64,000 nucleotides of DNA from UBA4615 sp046046245 (GCA_046046245.1 JBJOKE010000045.1:25387-89386); one strand, 5' to 3'. Numbered from the stretch's first letter, positions 1 to 9,085 are shown. Program-made: numbers and translations. The notes: generated from the letters alone by a model not told the origin.

Positions 1-1
1 C

Positions 2-946
2 GAGCTTGCCGATCGAGGTCGTCTTCCCGGCGCCGTTGACGCCCGCGATCATCAGCACCAGCGGCTCGGCGCGGTCGATGTCGATCGGCCGCTCGAGCGG
101 CGTCAGCAGCTCGATCAGCAGCGCGCGCAGGGCGGCCTTCACCTGCATCGCGTCGGTGATCCGCTCCTTGCGCACGCGCTCGCGCAGGCGTTCGAGCAGC
201 CAGCCGGTGGTCTCGACGCCGGTGTCGCTGGTGAGCAGCGCGGCCTCCAGCTCCTCGAACAGCGCCTCGTCGACCTTCACGCCGACGAACAGGCCCGCGA
301 GGTTCGAGCTGGTCCGCGACAGGCCCTGCTTCAGCCGCGCGAGCCAGGGCTTGCGGTCGGTCAGCGGCGCCGGGACGAACTCGACCGGCGCGGCCGCCGC
401 CGTGGCCGCGCCGGGGACCGGCGGCACGCCCGGTGCGGGGACCGGGCGAGCCGTGTCGCCCGCGTCGCGTGCCACCTGCTGCTCGATGCGCGTGGCCTGG
501 GCGTCTCGTGCGGCCTGGGCGTCGCGCCCGGCGCGGGCCTCGCTCTCGGCCTGCGCCCGGCGGACCGCGTCCGCCTCGCGCGCCACGCGGGCGGTGCGCA
601 GCGCCTCGGCCTCGCGGACCCCCTCGGCCTCGGCCGCGGCGCGCGCGCGCGCATCCTCCTCGAAGGCCGCTTCGGCCGCGGCGGCCGCCTCGGCCTCGAT
701 CGCCGCCGCCTCCTCCGGGCTCGCGGCCGTCTCTTCCGGCAATGGCGGGCCGGGCTCGGGCGCGCCGCGGCCGCCGGGGATGAAGCGCGACCAGAACCCG
801 CCGCGCGCGGGCTCGCCCGGATCGGCCGCCTGGGGCGGTCCGGCCGGTGCGGGGGCGACCGCGGCGGGCGGCGGCGCGTCGGCGGGCACCGCGCCGGGCG
901 CGACCTCCGCATCGGCCGGCTTCTTGCGGCGAAGGAATCCGAACAT
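2..946 (-). CDS. ftsY: Signal recognition particle receptor FtsY (partial, C-terminal end outside window)
   Basis: FtsY is the membrane-associated SRP receptor GTPase that docks ribosome-SRP complexes at the translocon. The visible part is about 315 residues from the N-terminus. It starts MFGFLRRKK, continues with a long Ala/Glu/Arg-rich low-complexity linker (roughly residues 40-165), then the SRP54_N-like helical domain (beginning near WLARLKQGLSRTSSN), and reaches the G1 GTP-binding loop GVNGAGKTT close to the window edge. The remaining G domain lies before position 1. The linker is unusually Ala-rich even for FtsY, and its antisense strand creates long spurious open frames. It is transcribed away from the M16 peptidase pair, the usual betaproteobacterial arrangement. 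The assignment is secure; the start is the only ATG fitting the conserved N-terminus. Confidence 0.93.
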   Translation of the reverse strand, partial: MFGFLRRKKPADAEVAPGAVPADAPPPAAVAPAPAGPPQAADPGEPARGGFWSRFIPGGRGAPEPGPPLPEETAASPEEAAAIEAEAAAAAEAAFEEDARARAAAEAEGVREAEALRTARVAREADAVRRAQAESEARAGRDAQAARDAQATRIEQQVARDAGDTARPVPAPGVPPVPGAATAAAAPVEFVPAPLTDRKPWLARLKQGLSRTSSNLAGLFVGVKVDEALFEELEAALLTSDTGVETTGWLLERLRERVRKERITDAMQVKAALRALLIELLTPLERPIDIDRAEPLVLMIAGVNGAGKTTSIGKL

Positions 947-1001
947 CGGGGCGTCTCGGGGGCGGGGCCCGTGCGGCCGCAGGGGGCTTCGGGCCCCGGA
1001 G

Positions 1002-1007
1002 TACACT
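1002..1007 (+). promoter_or_regulatory. Candidate -10 element for the M16 peptidase operon
   Basis: TACACT lies 27 bp before the M16 start codon in the 87-bp gap between divergent ftsY and the peptidase gene. No convincing -35 hexamer is visible at 17 bp, so this is a weak call based on the -10 match and position. Confidence 0.35.
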
Positions 1008-1033
1008 CGGGAGCCTCGATTCTACGCCGCACC

Positions 1034-2482
1034 ATGACCCCTCCGTCCGCGCGCCCGCTCGCGCTGCGCCTCGCCGCCCTGGCCCTCGGAGCGTTCGCGG
1101 CGGTCCCCTCGTCCGCCCAGCAGTCCGAGTCCCCCGGCCGGCCGGTCGGTTCGCCGTCCGCGGCCGCGCCGGTCGCGGCCGCGCAGGCCTTCGAGCGGAC
1201 CCTGCCCAACGGCATGAAGGTGCTGGTCAAGCGCGACGACCGCGCGCCCACGGCGGTCCACATGGTCGGGTACCGCGCCGGCTCGATGGACGAGGTCAAC
1301 GGTCGCACCGGCGTCGCGCACGTGCTCGAGCACATGATGTTCAAGGGGACCAAGACGCTCGCGCCCGGCGAGTTCTCGCGCCGCGTCGCCGCGATCGGCG
1401 GCCGCGAGAACGCCTTCACCTCGCGCGACTACACCGGCTACTACCAGCAGATCCACACCTCTCGCCTGCCCGAGGTGATGCGCCTCGAGTCCGACCGGAT
1501 GGCGAACCTGCAGCTGTCGGCCGACGAGTTCGCCAAGGAGATCCGGGTCGTCATGGAGGAGCGCCGGCTGCGCACCGAGGACCGGGCGACCTCGCTGGTC
1601 TACGAGCAGCTGATGGCCACCGCGTTCACCGCGCATCCCTACCGCCATCCGGTCATCGGCTGGATGGCCGACCTCGAGGCGATGACCGTCGACGACGCGC
1701 GCGCCTGGTACGACGCCTGGTACTCGCCGTCGAACGCGATCCTGGTCGTCGCCGGCGCGGTCGACCCCGAGGCCGTCTGGAGGCTCGCGCAGGAGACCTA
1801 CGGGACGATCCCGGCGCGCGCGCTCCCCGCCCGCAAGCCGCAGGCCGAGCCGCCGCAGCGCGGGCTGCGCCGCATCCAGGTCAAGGCGCCGGCCGAGAAC
1901 CCGTCGGTGACCCTGGCCTGGCGCGCACCGAAGCTCGAGTCGGTCGACGGCGACCGCGAGCCCTACGCGCTCGAGCTGCTGTCCACGCTGCTCGACGGCG
2001 GCGACAGCACGCGCCTCACGCGCAACGTGGTCCGCGGCTCGCGGGTGGCCAACAGCGCGAGCGCGGGGTACGGCATGACGCAGCGCGGCCCGGCGCTCTT
2101 CGTCCTCGCCGGCGTGCCCGCCGAGGGGCGGACCACCGAGGACGTGGAGCGCGCGATGCGCGCCGAGATCGAGCGGATCGCGAGGGAGGGCGTGCCCGCG
2201 GCCGAGCTCGAGCGCGTCAAGGTCCAGTACGTCGCCGGCCAGGTCTACAAGCGCGACTCGGTCTTCGCGCAGGCGATGGAGCTCGCCAGCCTGGAGATCG
2301 TCGGCCTGTCGCACCGCGACGCCGACCGCATCCTCGAGAAGATCCGTTCCGTGACCGCCGACGAGGTGAAGGCGGCCGCGGCGAAGTGGTTCGGCGACGA
2401 CACGCTCACCGTGGCCACGCTGCTGCCGCAGCCGATCGGCGAGCGCAAGCCGGCCGCGGCCCCCGCCGGCCTGAGGCACTGA
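1034..2482 (+). CDS. M16 family zinc metallopeptidase (catalytic subunit), secreted
   Basis: A 482-residue pitrilysin/processing-peptidase-type protein, likely periplasmic. The start at 1034 gives a classical signal peptide (MTPPSARP..LALGAFAAVPSSAQQ). The inverted zinc motif HVLEH is at residues 96-100, and the downstream acidic ligand region has the EERRLRTED pattern. Two M16 half-domains follow (about residues 55-200 and 205-440). It is 4 bp upstream of a second M16 gene that lacks the zinc motif, so the two probably form an active/inactive heterodimer, as in other bacterial M16B pairs. The natural substrate is unknown; peptide or protein turnover in the envelope is inferred. Confidence 0.88.
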   Translation: MTPPSARPLALRLAALALGAFAAVPSSAQQSESPGRPVGSPSAAAPVAAAQAFERTLPNGMKVLVKRDDRAPTAVHMVGYRAGSMDEVNGRTGVAHVLEHMMFKGTKTLAPGEFSRRVAAIGGRENAFTSRDYTGYYQQIHTSRLPEVMRLESDRMANLQLSADEFAKEIRVVMEERRLRTEDRATSLVYEQLMATAFTAHPYRHPVIGWMADLEAMTVDDARAWYDAWYSPSNAILVVAGAVDPEAVWRLAQETYGTIPARALPARKPQAEPPQRGLRRIQVKAPAENPSVTLAWRAPKLESVDGDREPYALELLSTLLDGGDSTRLTRNVVRGSRVANSASAGYGMTQRGPALFVLAGVPAEGRTTEDVERAMRAEIERIAREGVPAAELERVKVQYVAGQVYKRDSVFAQAMELASLEIVGLSHRDADRILEKIRSVTADEVKAAAAKWFGDDTLTVATLLPQPIGERKPAAAPAGLRH

Positions 2483-2486
2483 CGCC

Positions 2487-3896
2487 ATGACCGCACCGAC
2501 CGTTCCCACCGTCCTCGCCCCGCGGCGCGGGCCGGCCGTCTCCGCCGGGCCGAGCCCGGCCCGGCGCGGGCTGCGCGTGAGCGCGCGCTCGTCGGCCGCG
2601 CTGCTGCTGCCGCTCGTGCTGCTGCTGTGGGCGCCGCTCGCCTCGGCCGTGCTTCCGATCGAGCACTGGAGCACGTCGCGCGGCGCGCGCGTCCACTTCG
2701 TCCGCGCCGACGCGATCCCGATGCTCGACGTGCAGGTCGACTTCGATGCCGGTGCGCGCCACGATCCGGCCGCGAAGGCGGGCCTCGCCGGCTTCACCGC
2801 GGGCCTGCTCGCGCGCGGCGTCGAGGGCCTCGACGAGGCGCAGCTCGCCGAGCGCTTCGCCGACCTCGGTGCATCGCGCGGCGGCGGCGCGGGCGACGAC
2901 CGGGCGAGCGTGTCGTTGCGCACGCTGTCGGCGCCGCGCGAGCGCGATGCCGCCGTCGACCTGCTCGCGCGGATGATGGCCCGGCCCACCTTTCCCGACG
3001 TGGTGGTCGCGCGCGAGCGCGAGCGCTCGATCCAGGCGCTGCGCGAGTCGCTGACGCGGCCCGACGCGATCGCGCAGCGCACCTTCGAGGCGCTGCTCTA
3101 TCCGTCGCATCCCTACGGTCTCTCGCAGTCGCCCGAGTCGGTCGCGGCGATCGGCCGCGACGATCTCGTCGCCTTCCACCGGGCGCGCTACGGCGCGCGC
3201 GGTGCGGTGGTCTCGATGATCGGCGCGATCTCGCGCGCCGAGGCCGAGGCGATCGCCGAGCGCCTGACCCGCGACCTCCCCGAGGGCATGCCCGGCGCGC
3301 CGATGCCGCCGGTCGTCGCGCCGCCGCCCGTCGAGCGACGCATCGCGCATCCGGCCACGCAGAGCCACATCCTCGTCGGCGCGCCGGCGATGGCCCGCGA
3401 CGACCCCGACTTCTTCCCGCTCTTCGTCGGCAACTACGTGCTGGGCGGCGGCGGCTTCGTGTCGCGGCTCACCGCCGAGGTCCGCGAGAAGCGCGGCCTG
3501 TCCTACAGCGTCTACTCGTACTTCTCGCCGATGGCGCAGCCCGGGCCGTTCGCCGTCGGCCTGCAGACCCGCAAGGAGCAGACCGACGACGCGCTGAAGG
3601 TCGTGCGCGAGACGCTCTCGCGCTTCGTCGCCGACGGCCCCACCGAGGACGAGCTGCGCGCGGCCAAGCAGAACCTGGTCGGCGGCTTCGCGCTGCGGAT
3701 CGACTCGAACCGCAAGATCCTCGACAACCTCGCGAACATCGGCTGGTACCGGCTGCCGCTCGACTACCTCGAGCGCTGGACCGACCGCGTCGAGGCGGTC
3801 ACCGTCGTGCAGATCCGCGAGGCGTTCGCGCGCAAGGTGAAGCCGGACCGGCTGGTCACCGTCGTGGTCGGAGACGGCGGTGGCGCGAAGCCCTGA
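2487..3896 (+). CDS. M16 family peptidase-like protein lacking the zinc motif (partner subunit)
   Basis: A 469-residue M16 paralogue following the catalytic subunit after 4 bp. A hydrophobic stretch near residues 35-55 (ALLLPLVLLLWAPLASA) looks like a signal peptide behind an unusually long basic N-terminus, so the true start may be internal. The region equivalent to HxxEH reads GLAGFTAGLL, so zinc binding is lost. The C-terminal substrate-binding signature (EVREKRGLSYSVYSYFSP) is intact. This is typical of the non-catalytic, substrate-gripping partner in bacterial M16 pairs. The function is therefore inferred to be structural or regulatory with the upstream gene. The stop codon overlaps the GTG start of rsmD. 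Confidence 0.85.
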   Translation: MTAPTVPTVLAPRRGPAVSAGPSPARRGLRVSARSSAALLLPLVLLLWAPLASAVLPIEHWSTSRGARVHFVRADAIPMLDVQVDFDAGARHDPAAKAGLAGFTAGLLARGVEGLDEAQLAERFADLGASRGGGAGDDRASVSLRTLSAPRERDAAVDLLARMMARPTFPDVVVARERERSIQALRESLTRPDAIAQRTFEALLYPSHPYGLSQSPESVAAIGRDDLVAFHRARYGARGAVVSMIGAISRAEAEAIAERLTRDLPEGMPGAPMPPVVAPPPVERRIAHPATQSHILVGAPAMARDDPDFFPLFVGNYVLGGGGFVSRLTAEVREKRGLSYSVYSYFSPMAQPGPFAVGLQTRKEQTDDALKVVRETLSRFVADGPTEDELRAAKQNLVGGFALRIDSNRKILDNLANIGWYRLPLDYLERWTDRVEAVTVVQIREAFARKVKPDRLVTVVVGDGGGAKP

Positions 3897-4557
3897 GCGC
3901 GCAGCGCGCGGCGGGCCCTCGGGGGGACGCGGCGCCGCCGCCGGCGCGCCCGCGAAGCGTCCGGCCGGCGGCCGCCGCGAGCCCCCCGCGAAGGTCCGCA
4001 TCGTCGGCGGCGACTGGAAGCGCACGCCGCTCGCCGTCGTCGACGCCCCGGGCCTGCGCCCCACGCCCGACCGCGTCCGCGAGACGCTGTTCAACTGGCT
4101 CGGCCAGCGGCTCGAGGGCTGGACCTGTCTCGACCTGTATGCCGGTACCGGTGCGCTGGGCTTCGAGGCCGCGTCGCGCGGCGCGTCGCGCGTCGTCTGC
4201 GTGGAGCGCGAGCCGCGCGCGGTGGCCGCGCTGCGCGACGCGAAGGCCCGGCTGGCGGCCGACGCGGTCGAGGTCGTGCAGGCCGACGCGCTCGCCTGGC
4301 TGTCGAACGCGCGCGACCGCTTCGACCTGGTCTTCCTCGATCCGCCCTTCGGCGGCACCGAGCTCGAGCGCGTGCTGCCGCGCCTCGCCGCCGTGCTCGC
4401 ACCCGATGCCGCCGTCTACGTCGAGGCCGATCGGCCGCTCGCCGCCGATGCACCGCCGCTGTCCGCGGTGCCGGGCCTGGTCCTGCATCGCGCCGACAAG
4501 GCCGGACAAGTCCACTATCATCTGCTGCTCCTGACGACCCCGGCCCCTGGAGCCTGA
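3880..4557 (+). CDS. rsmD: 16S rRNA (guanine(966)-N(2))-methyltransferase RsmD
   Basis: A 225-residue SAM-dependent methyltransferase that modifies G966 of 16S rRNA during 30S assembly. After a basic, Gly/Ala-rich leader of about 40 residues come the RsmD start signature (RIVGGDWKRTPLAV), TPDRVRETLFNWL, the SAM-binding loop DLYAGTGALGFEA, and the catalytic LVFLDPPF motif. The GTG start at 3880 overlaps the preceding gene by 17 bp; a shorter start just upstream of the RIVGGDWK motif cannot be excluded because the leader is not conserved. It sits directly before coaD, a frequent proteobacterial pairing. Confidence 0.92.
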   Translation: MARSPERAARGGPSGGRGAAAGAPAKRPAGGRREPPAKVRIVGGDWKRTPLAVVDAPGLRPTPDRVRETLFNWLGQRLEGWTCLDLYAGTGALGFEAASRGASRVVCVEREPRAVAALRDAKARLAADAVEVVQADALAWLSNARDRFDLVFLDPPFGGTELERVLPRLAAVLAPDAAVYVEADRPLAADAPPLSAVPGLVLHRADKAGQVHYHLLLLTTPAPGA

Positions 4558-4559
4558 CG

Positions 4560-5063
4560 ATGGCGATCGCCGTCTACCCCGGAACCTTCGACCCGCTGAC
4601 CCGTGGCCACGAGGACATCGTCCGCCGCGCCGCGAACATCTTCGAGCGCATCGTGGTCGGCGTCGCCGGCAGCCGCGCCAAGGGCCCGATCTTCACGCAG
4701 GACGAGCGGATCGAGATCGCGCGCGAGGTGCTCGCGCCCTATGCGAACGTGCAGGTCGCCGGCTTCTCCGGGCTGCTGCGCGACTTCGTGCGCGCCCAGA
4801 ACGCCGACGTGATCGTCCGCGGCCTGCGTGCCGTCGCCGACTTCGAGTACGAGTTCCAGATGGCGGGGATGAACCGCTACCTGCTGCCCGACGTCGAGAC
4901 CATCTTCATGACGCCGACCGACCAGTACCAGTTCATCTCAGGGACCCTGGTCCGAGAGATCGCGATGTTCGGCGGCGACGTCGGCAAGTTCGTGTCGCCG
5001 TCGGTCGAGGCCCGCCTGAAGCGGAAGATGGAGCAGCTCGGCGGGCCGCCGCAGACCAGCTGA
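4560..5063 (+). CDS. coaD: Phosphopantetheine adenylyltransferase CoaD
   Basis: CoaD transfers AMP from ATP to 4'-phosphopantetheine, giving dephospho-CoA, the penultimate step of coenzyme A synthesis. The 167 residues match the family length. The nucleotidyl-transferase motif GTFDPLTRGHEDI is at residues 8-20, RGLRAVADFEYEFQMAGMNR is conserved, and the C-terminal ISGTLVRE corresponds to the usual ISSTxVRE. Only 2 bp separate it from rsmD, so they are co-transcribed. A TATCAT hexamer within the rsmD 3' end (4516-4521) could be an extra internal promoter but has a poor -35. Confidence 0.96.
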   Translation: MAIAVYPGTFDPLTRGHEDIVRRAANIFERIVVGVAGSRAKGPIFTQDERIEIAREVLAPYANVQVAGFSGLLRDFVRAQNADVIVRGLRAVADFEYEFQMAGMNRYLLPDVETIFMTPTDQYQFISGTLVREIAMFGGDVGKFVSPSVEARLKRKMEQLGGPPQTS

Positions 5064-5078
5064 GCGGGGGCATCGCCG

Positions 5079-5330
5079 ATGGCCCTGCTCATCACGGATG
5101 AATGCATCAACTGCGACGTCTGCGAGCCCGAGTGCCCGAACGGCGCGATCTCGATGGGCGAGGAGATCTACGGGATCGACCCCGCGAAGTGCACCGAATG
5201 CGTCGGCCACTTCGACGAGCCGCAGTGCCGCGTCGTCTGCCCCGTCGACTGCATCCCCAACGATCCGCGCCACCCCGAGACCCGCGAGCAGCTGCTGGTG
5301 AAGTACGAGCGGCTGCAGCGCGAGGCCTGA
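5079..5330 (+). CDS. 2[4Fe-4S] ferredoxin, YfhL/Allochromatium type
   Basis: An 83-residue cytoplasmic electron carrier with two [4Fe-4S] sites. The N-terminal cluster motif is CINCDVCEPECP (CX2CX2CX3CP). The second is the extended form CTECVGHFDEPQCRVVCPVDC with an 8-residue insertion between the second and third Cys, typical of the low-potential Alvin/YfhL ferredoxins. It follows coaD after 15 bp, a conserved betaproteobacterial arrangement. The redox partner is not apparent from the sequence. Confidence 0.93.
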   Translation: MALLITDECINCDVCEPECPNGAISMGEEIYGIDPAKCTECVGHFDEPQCRVVCPVDCIPNDPRHPETREQLLVKYERLQREA

Positions 5331-5352
5331 CCGCCCGCCCGCGCGCGACGGC

Positions 5353-6858
5353 TCAGGCCGTCTGGTAGGCGAGCGGCCAGGCGCCGGCCTTCGCCCACTC
5401 CGCACATTCCTGGCCGAGCGAGTGGTCGGTCAGCGGGTGGGCGGCGGCCCAGCCGGCCGGCAGCTCGATCCGCGCGCCGGCGTTCTTCACCCGCAGCCGG
5501 ATCGACGGCGGCAGCACGCCGTCGCGGCGCCGGTGCAGGATCACCGCGAGCCGCAGGCACAGCACGCGCAGCCAGTCGTCGGCGTCGACCAGCAGCGGGC
5601 GCATCTTGGTCAGCCCGCCCGTCTGGCCGAGGACCAGCGCGGCGAGCCGCGCCTGCTCGTCCTCCGAGAAGCCCGGCATGTCGCAGTGTTCGAGGATGTA
5701 GGCGCCGTGCTTGTGGAAGTCGTCGTGTGCGATCGACAGGCCGATCTCGCGCAGCTGCGCGGCCCAGCCGACGAGCTGCGTGCCGCGGGCGAGCTCGTCG
5801 GCGTCGCCGCGCGCGGTCTCGCGGTACAGCCGGGCGGCGAGCTCGGCCACGGCCGCCCCGTGCCGTTCGTCCAGGCCGTGCAGCCGGATCATCCGCGCGA
5901 CGGTGATCTCGCGCATGTCGGCCCCGCTCGAGCGGCCGAGCAGGTCGTAGAGCACGCCTTCGCGCAGGGCGCCGTCGCAGTAGTCCATCGACTCGATGCC
6001 GAACTCGTCGAAGGCCGCGATCATCATCGCCAGTCCGCCGGGCAGCACCGGCCGGCGGTCCGGCTTCAGCGCGGTCACCCGCAGGCGGTCGACGTGGCCG
6101 GCCTTCAGCAGCATCGACTCGAGCGTGCCCAGCGCCTCCCGGGTGATCGCCGTCTCGCCGAGGTCCGCCTGCGCGACCTGCCACAGCGATTTCGCGGTGC
6201 CCGAGGTGCCGATCGCGATCCGCCAGCCGGCCGCGCGGTAGCGCTCGGCGTGCGAGGCGATCTGCGCGCGGCAGGCCCAGCGTGCCGCGTCGAACGCGCC
6301 GCGATCCACCACCCCGCCCGGGAAGAAGCGCCGCGTGAGGCTCACGCAGCCCAGCGGCACCGACTCCAGCAGCGCGGGGGCATAGTCCGTGCCCACGATG
6401 CACTCGGTGGAGCCACCGCCGATGTCGACGACCAGCCGCCGCCGACCGTCGGCCGGCAGCGCGTGCGCCGCGCCGAGGTAGATGAGCCGCGCCTCCTCGC
6501 GTCCGGCGATGACCTCGATCGGGAAGCCCAGCGCGTGCTGCGCGCGCTCGAGGAAGCGGCGCGCGTCGGCGGCGACCCGGAAGGTGTTGGTGGCGACCGC
6601 CCGCACCCGCTCGGGCTGGAAGGTCCGCAGCCGTTCGCCGAAGCGGCGCAGCGCGTCGATCGCGCGGTGCTGGGAGGCCTCGGACAGCGTGTTGCCGTCG
6701 CCGAGTCCGGCGGCCAGCCGGACCGTCTCCTTGAGCTGGTCGACCGGACGCACCTGTTCTCCCAGCGGCGTCGACTCGATCCGGGCGACGACCAGCCGGA
6801 AGCTGTTCGACCCGAGGTCGACGGCGGCCAGCAGGGAGGAGGAGGGCATCGCGTGCAT
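5353..6858 (-). CDS. ppx: Exopolyphosphatase Ppx/GppA family
   Basis: A 501-residue sugar-kinase/Hsp70-fold phosphatase that removes terminal phosphate from polyphosphate (possibly also pppGpp). Motifs: AAVDLGSNSFRLVVARIE near the N-terminus, the Glu-bearing ATNTFRVA segment, DIGGGSTE for phosphate binding, and a C-terminal HD-like helical domain (YILEHCDMPGFSEDEQARLAAL). Two in-frame ATGs are possible (6858 and 6849); neither has a strong ribosome binding site. It diverges from ppk1 over about 110 bp containing a Pho box, so synthesis and breakdown of polyphosphate are encoded back to back. Confidence 0.92.
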   Translation of the reverse strand: MHAMPSSSLLAAVDLGSNSFRLVVARIESTPLGEQVRPVDQLKETVRLAAGLGDGNTLSEASQHRAIDALRRFGERLRTFQPERVRAVATNTFRVAADARRFLERAQHALGFPIEVIAGREEARLIYLGAAHALPADGRRRLVVDIGGGSTECIVGTDYAPALLESVPLGCVSLTRRFFPGGVVDRGAFDAARWACRAQIASHAERYRAAGWRIAIGTSGTAKSLWQVAQADLGETAITREALGTLESMLLKAGHVDRLRVTALKPDRRPVLPGGLAMMIAAFDEFGIESMDYCDGALREGVLYDLLGRSSGADMREITVARMIRLHGLDERHGAAVAELAARLYRETARGDADELARGTQLVGWAAQLREIGLSIAHDDFHKHGAYILEHCDMPGFSEDEQARLAALVLGQTGGLTKMRPLLVDADDWLRVLCLRLAVILHRRRDGVLPPSIRLRVKNAGARIELPAGWAAAHPLTDHSLGQECAEWAKAGAWPLAYQTA

Positions 6859-6927
6859 TTTGCCGCAGAATCCGCGAGGTCCCCGGTGCCGACCGGCGCG
6901 TCCGAGCCCGGATCGCACCCCGGGGGT

Positions 6928-6944
6928 CTGTCACCGAACCGTCA
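6928..6944 (+). promoter_or_regulatory. Pho box (PhoB binding site) between ppx and ppk1
   Basis: Two half-sites, CTGTCA at 6928-6933 and CCGTCA at 6939-6944, are direct repeats with an 11-bp period, matching the PhoB consensus spacing. The orientation points toward ppk1. The site ends 24 bp before the annotated ppk1 ATG, which would place a PhoB-activated start very near that ATG (leaderless message or a later true start). Confidence 0.7.
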
Positions 6945-6968
6945 TCTGGGCGCGACACACTCGAACCG

Positions 6969-9035
6969 ATGATCCCTCTCGATCGGTCTGGTCCGGCTCG
7001 GCTGCTGAATCGCGAGCTCGGCATCCTGGCGTTCAACGAGCGCGTGCTCGCGCTCGCCGAGGATCCCGAGATCCCGCTGCTCGAGCGGCTGCGTTACCTC
7101 ACGATCGTCAGCAGCAACATCGACGAGCTCTTCGAGGTCCGCGTCGCCGAGCTGAAGGAGCTGGTCCGCGCCGATGCCGCCGCAGTGCTCGACGACGCGC
7201 CGGTGGCCGAGACGCTCGCCGCGGTGTCCGAGCGTGCCGGCCGACTCGTCGCCCGGCAGTACGCGCTGCTGAACCGCACGCTCACCCCCGCGCTCGCCGC
7301 CGAGGGGATCGTGATGCACCTGAGCTCGACCTGGACCGACGCGCAGCGCGCCTGGGCCGAGCGCGTCTTCGTCGCCGAGATCGAGCCGCTGCTCACCCCG
7401 ATCGCGCTCGATCCGGCGCATCCGTTCCCGCGCATCCTCAACAAGTCGCTGAACTTCGTCATCGAGCTCGAGGGCACCGACGCGTTCGGCCGCAGGGCGG
7501 GCATCGCGATCGTTCAGGCGCCGCGAGCGCTGCCGCGGGTGCTGCCGGTGCCCTCGGAGGTTTCCGGCGTGCCGCACGGCGTGATGCTGCTCACCTCGGT
7601 CGTCGGCGGCTTCGTCGCGCGGCTGTTCCCCGGGCTGTCGGTCCGCTCGGTCAACCAGTTCCGGGTCACGCGCAACAGCGAGCTCTTCGTCGACGAGGAG
7701 GAGATCACCGATCTGCGCCAGGCGCTGCACAGCGAGCTGGTCCAGCGGCACTACGGCGACGAGGTGCGTCTCGAGGTGTCGGCCGCGATGCACGACACGG
7801 TGCTGCAGCGGCTGATGACCGAGTTCGATCTCGGCGCGGCCGACTGCTACCGGGTCGACGGTCCGGTGAACCTCGTCCGGCTCCAGCAGGTGATCGACGT
7901 GGTCGACCGCCCGGACCTGAAGTTCCCGTCCTTCGAGCCCGGGCTGCCCGCGGCGTTCGCGAACCGCGACCTGTTCGCCGCGATCCGCCGCCAGGACGTG
8001 CTGCTGCACCATCCGTACGAGTCCTTCGCGCCGGTGATGGACTTCCTGCGCAGCGCCGCCGCGGACCCGCGGGTCGTCGCGATCAAGCAGACGATCTACC
8101 GGACCGGCGCCGATTCCGCGCTGATGGAGTCCCTGGTGGCGGCGGCCCGCGCCGGCAAGGAGGTGACCGTCGTCGTCGAGCTGATGGCGCGCTTCGACGA
8201 GGAGGCGAACATCAACTGGGCGCGGCGGCTCGAGGAGGTCGGCGCGCACGTGGTCTACGGCGTGGTTGGCCACAAGACCCACGCGAAGCTCACGCTGCTG
8301 CTGCGCCGCGAGGAGGGCGGGCTGCGCCGCTACGCGCATCTCGGCACCGGCAACTACCACCCGCGGACCGCGCGGCTGTACGAGGACTTCGGCCTGTTCA
8401 CCGCCGACGAGGAGATCTGCGCCGACGTCCACGAGGTGTTCCGCCGGCTCACGGGCACCGGGCGGGCGGTCGAGCTGCGCTGCCTGCTGCAGGCCCCGTT
8501 CACGCTCGCGGCGCACGTGCTCGCCGCGATCCGCCGCGAGGCCGAGGCGGCGCGCGCCGGCCGCCGCGCCTACATCGCGGCCAAGGTCAACGCGCTGCTC
8601 GAGCCGAACGTGATCGACGCGCTCTACGACGCGAGCCGCGCCGGCGTGCGCATCGACCTGATCGTGCGCGGCGTCTGCGCGCTCCGGCCGGGCGTCCCCG
8701 GGCTGTCGGAGACGATCCGCGTGCGCTCGGTGATCGGCCGCTTCCTGGAGCACAGCCGGATCTACCACTTCCACGCCGACGGCGCCGACGAGGTCTGGCT
8801 CGCGTCGGCCGACTGGATGGGGCGCAACTTCTACCGTCGCGTCGAGGTCGCCTTCCCGGTCCGAGACCGCCGCCTGAAGGCGCGGGTGCTGGCCGAGGGA
8901 CTGGCCATCCACCTGCGCGACAACGCGTCGGCATGGACGATGGACGCCGACGGCGCCTACGAGCGGCGGCGTCCGCGCGGCGCGCGGCGCCTGGTGTCGC
9001 AGCTGGCGCTGCTGCAGAAGCTGGCGGCGCGCTGA
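6969..9035 (+). CDS. ppk1: Polyphosphate kinase 1
   Basis: Ppk1 polymerises the gamma-phosphate of ATP into inorganic polyphosphate. The 688 residues match the family length. The N-terminal domain carries LLNRELGILAFNERVLALA and TIVSSNIDELFEVRV. The two PLD-like catalytic domains contain VVGHKTHAKLTLLLRR and GTGNYHPRTARLYEDFGLFT, the region holding the autophosphorylated histidine. The C-terminal part has RSVIGRFLEHSRIYHF. It is divergent from ppx and probably under phosphate control through the Pho box just upstream. The ATG at 6969 has little room for a ribosome binding site downstream of a Pho promoter, so translation may be leaderless. Confidence 0.96.
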   Translation: MIPLDRSGPARLLNRELGILAFNERVLALAEDPEIPLLERLRYLTIVSSNIDELFEVRVAELKELVRADAAAVLDDAPVAETLAAVSERAGRLVARQYALLNRTLTPALAAEGIVMHLSSTWTDAQRAWAERVFVAEIEPLLTPIALDPAHPFPRILNKSLNFVIELEGTDAFGRRAGIAIVQAPRALPRVLPVPSEVSGVPHGVMLLTSVVGGFVARLFPGLSVRSVNQFRVTRNSELFVDEEEITDLRQALHSELVQRHYGDEVRLEVSAAMHDTVLQRLMTEFDLGAADCYRVDGPVNLVRLQQVIDVVDRPDLKFPSFEPGLPAAFANRDLFAAIRRQDVLLHHPYESFAPVMDFLRSAAADPRVVAIKQTIYRTGADSALMESLVAAARAGKEVTVVVELMARFDEEANINWARRLEEVGAHVVYGVVGHKTHAKLTLLLRREEGGLRRYAHLGTGNYHPRTARLYEDFGLFTADEEICADVHEVFRRLTGTGRAVELRCLLQAPFTLAAHVLAAIRREAEAARAGRRAYIAAKVNALLEPNVIDALYDASRAGVRIDLIVRGVCALRPGVPGLSETIRVRSVIGRFLEHSRIYHFHADGADEVWLASADWMGRNFYRRVEVAFPVRDRRLKARVLAEGLAIHLRDNASAWTMDADGAYERRRPRGARRLVSQLALLQKLAAR

Positions 9036-9085
9036 CGGAGTCGGCGCGCCGCGCAGGTCGCTAACCGGCGGGCGGGGCCCGCCGC

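Noticed and set aside
6..1419. Long Ala/Arg-rich open frames on both strands across the ftsY linker region
   Set aside because: They are shadows of the Ala/Glu-rich FtsY linker in GC-rich DNA: low-complexity products, no domain, and FtsY itself has clear motifs on the minus strand.
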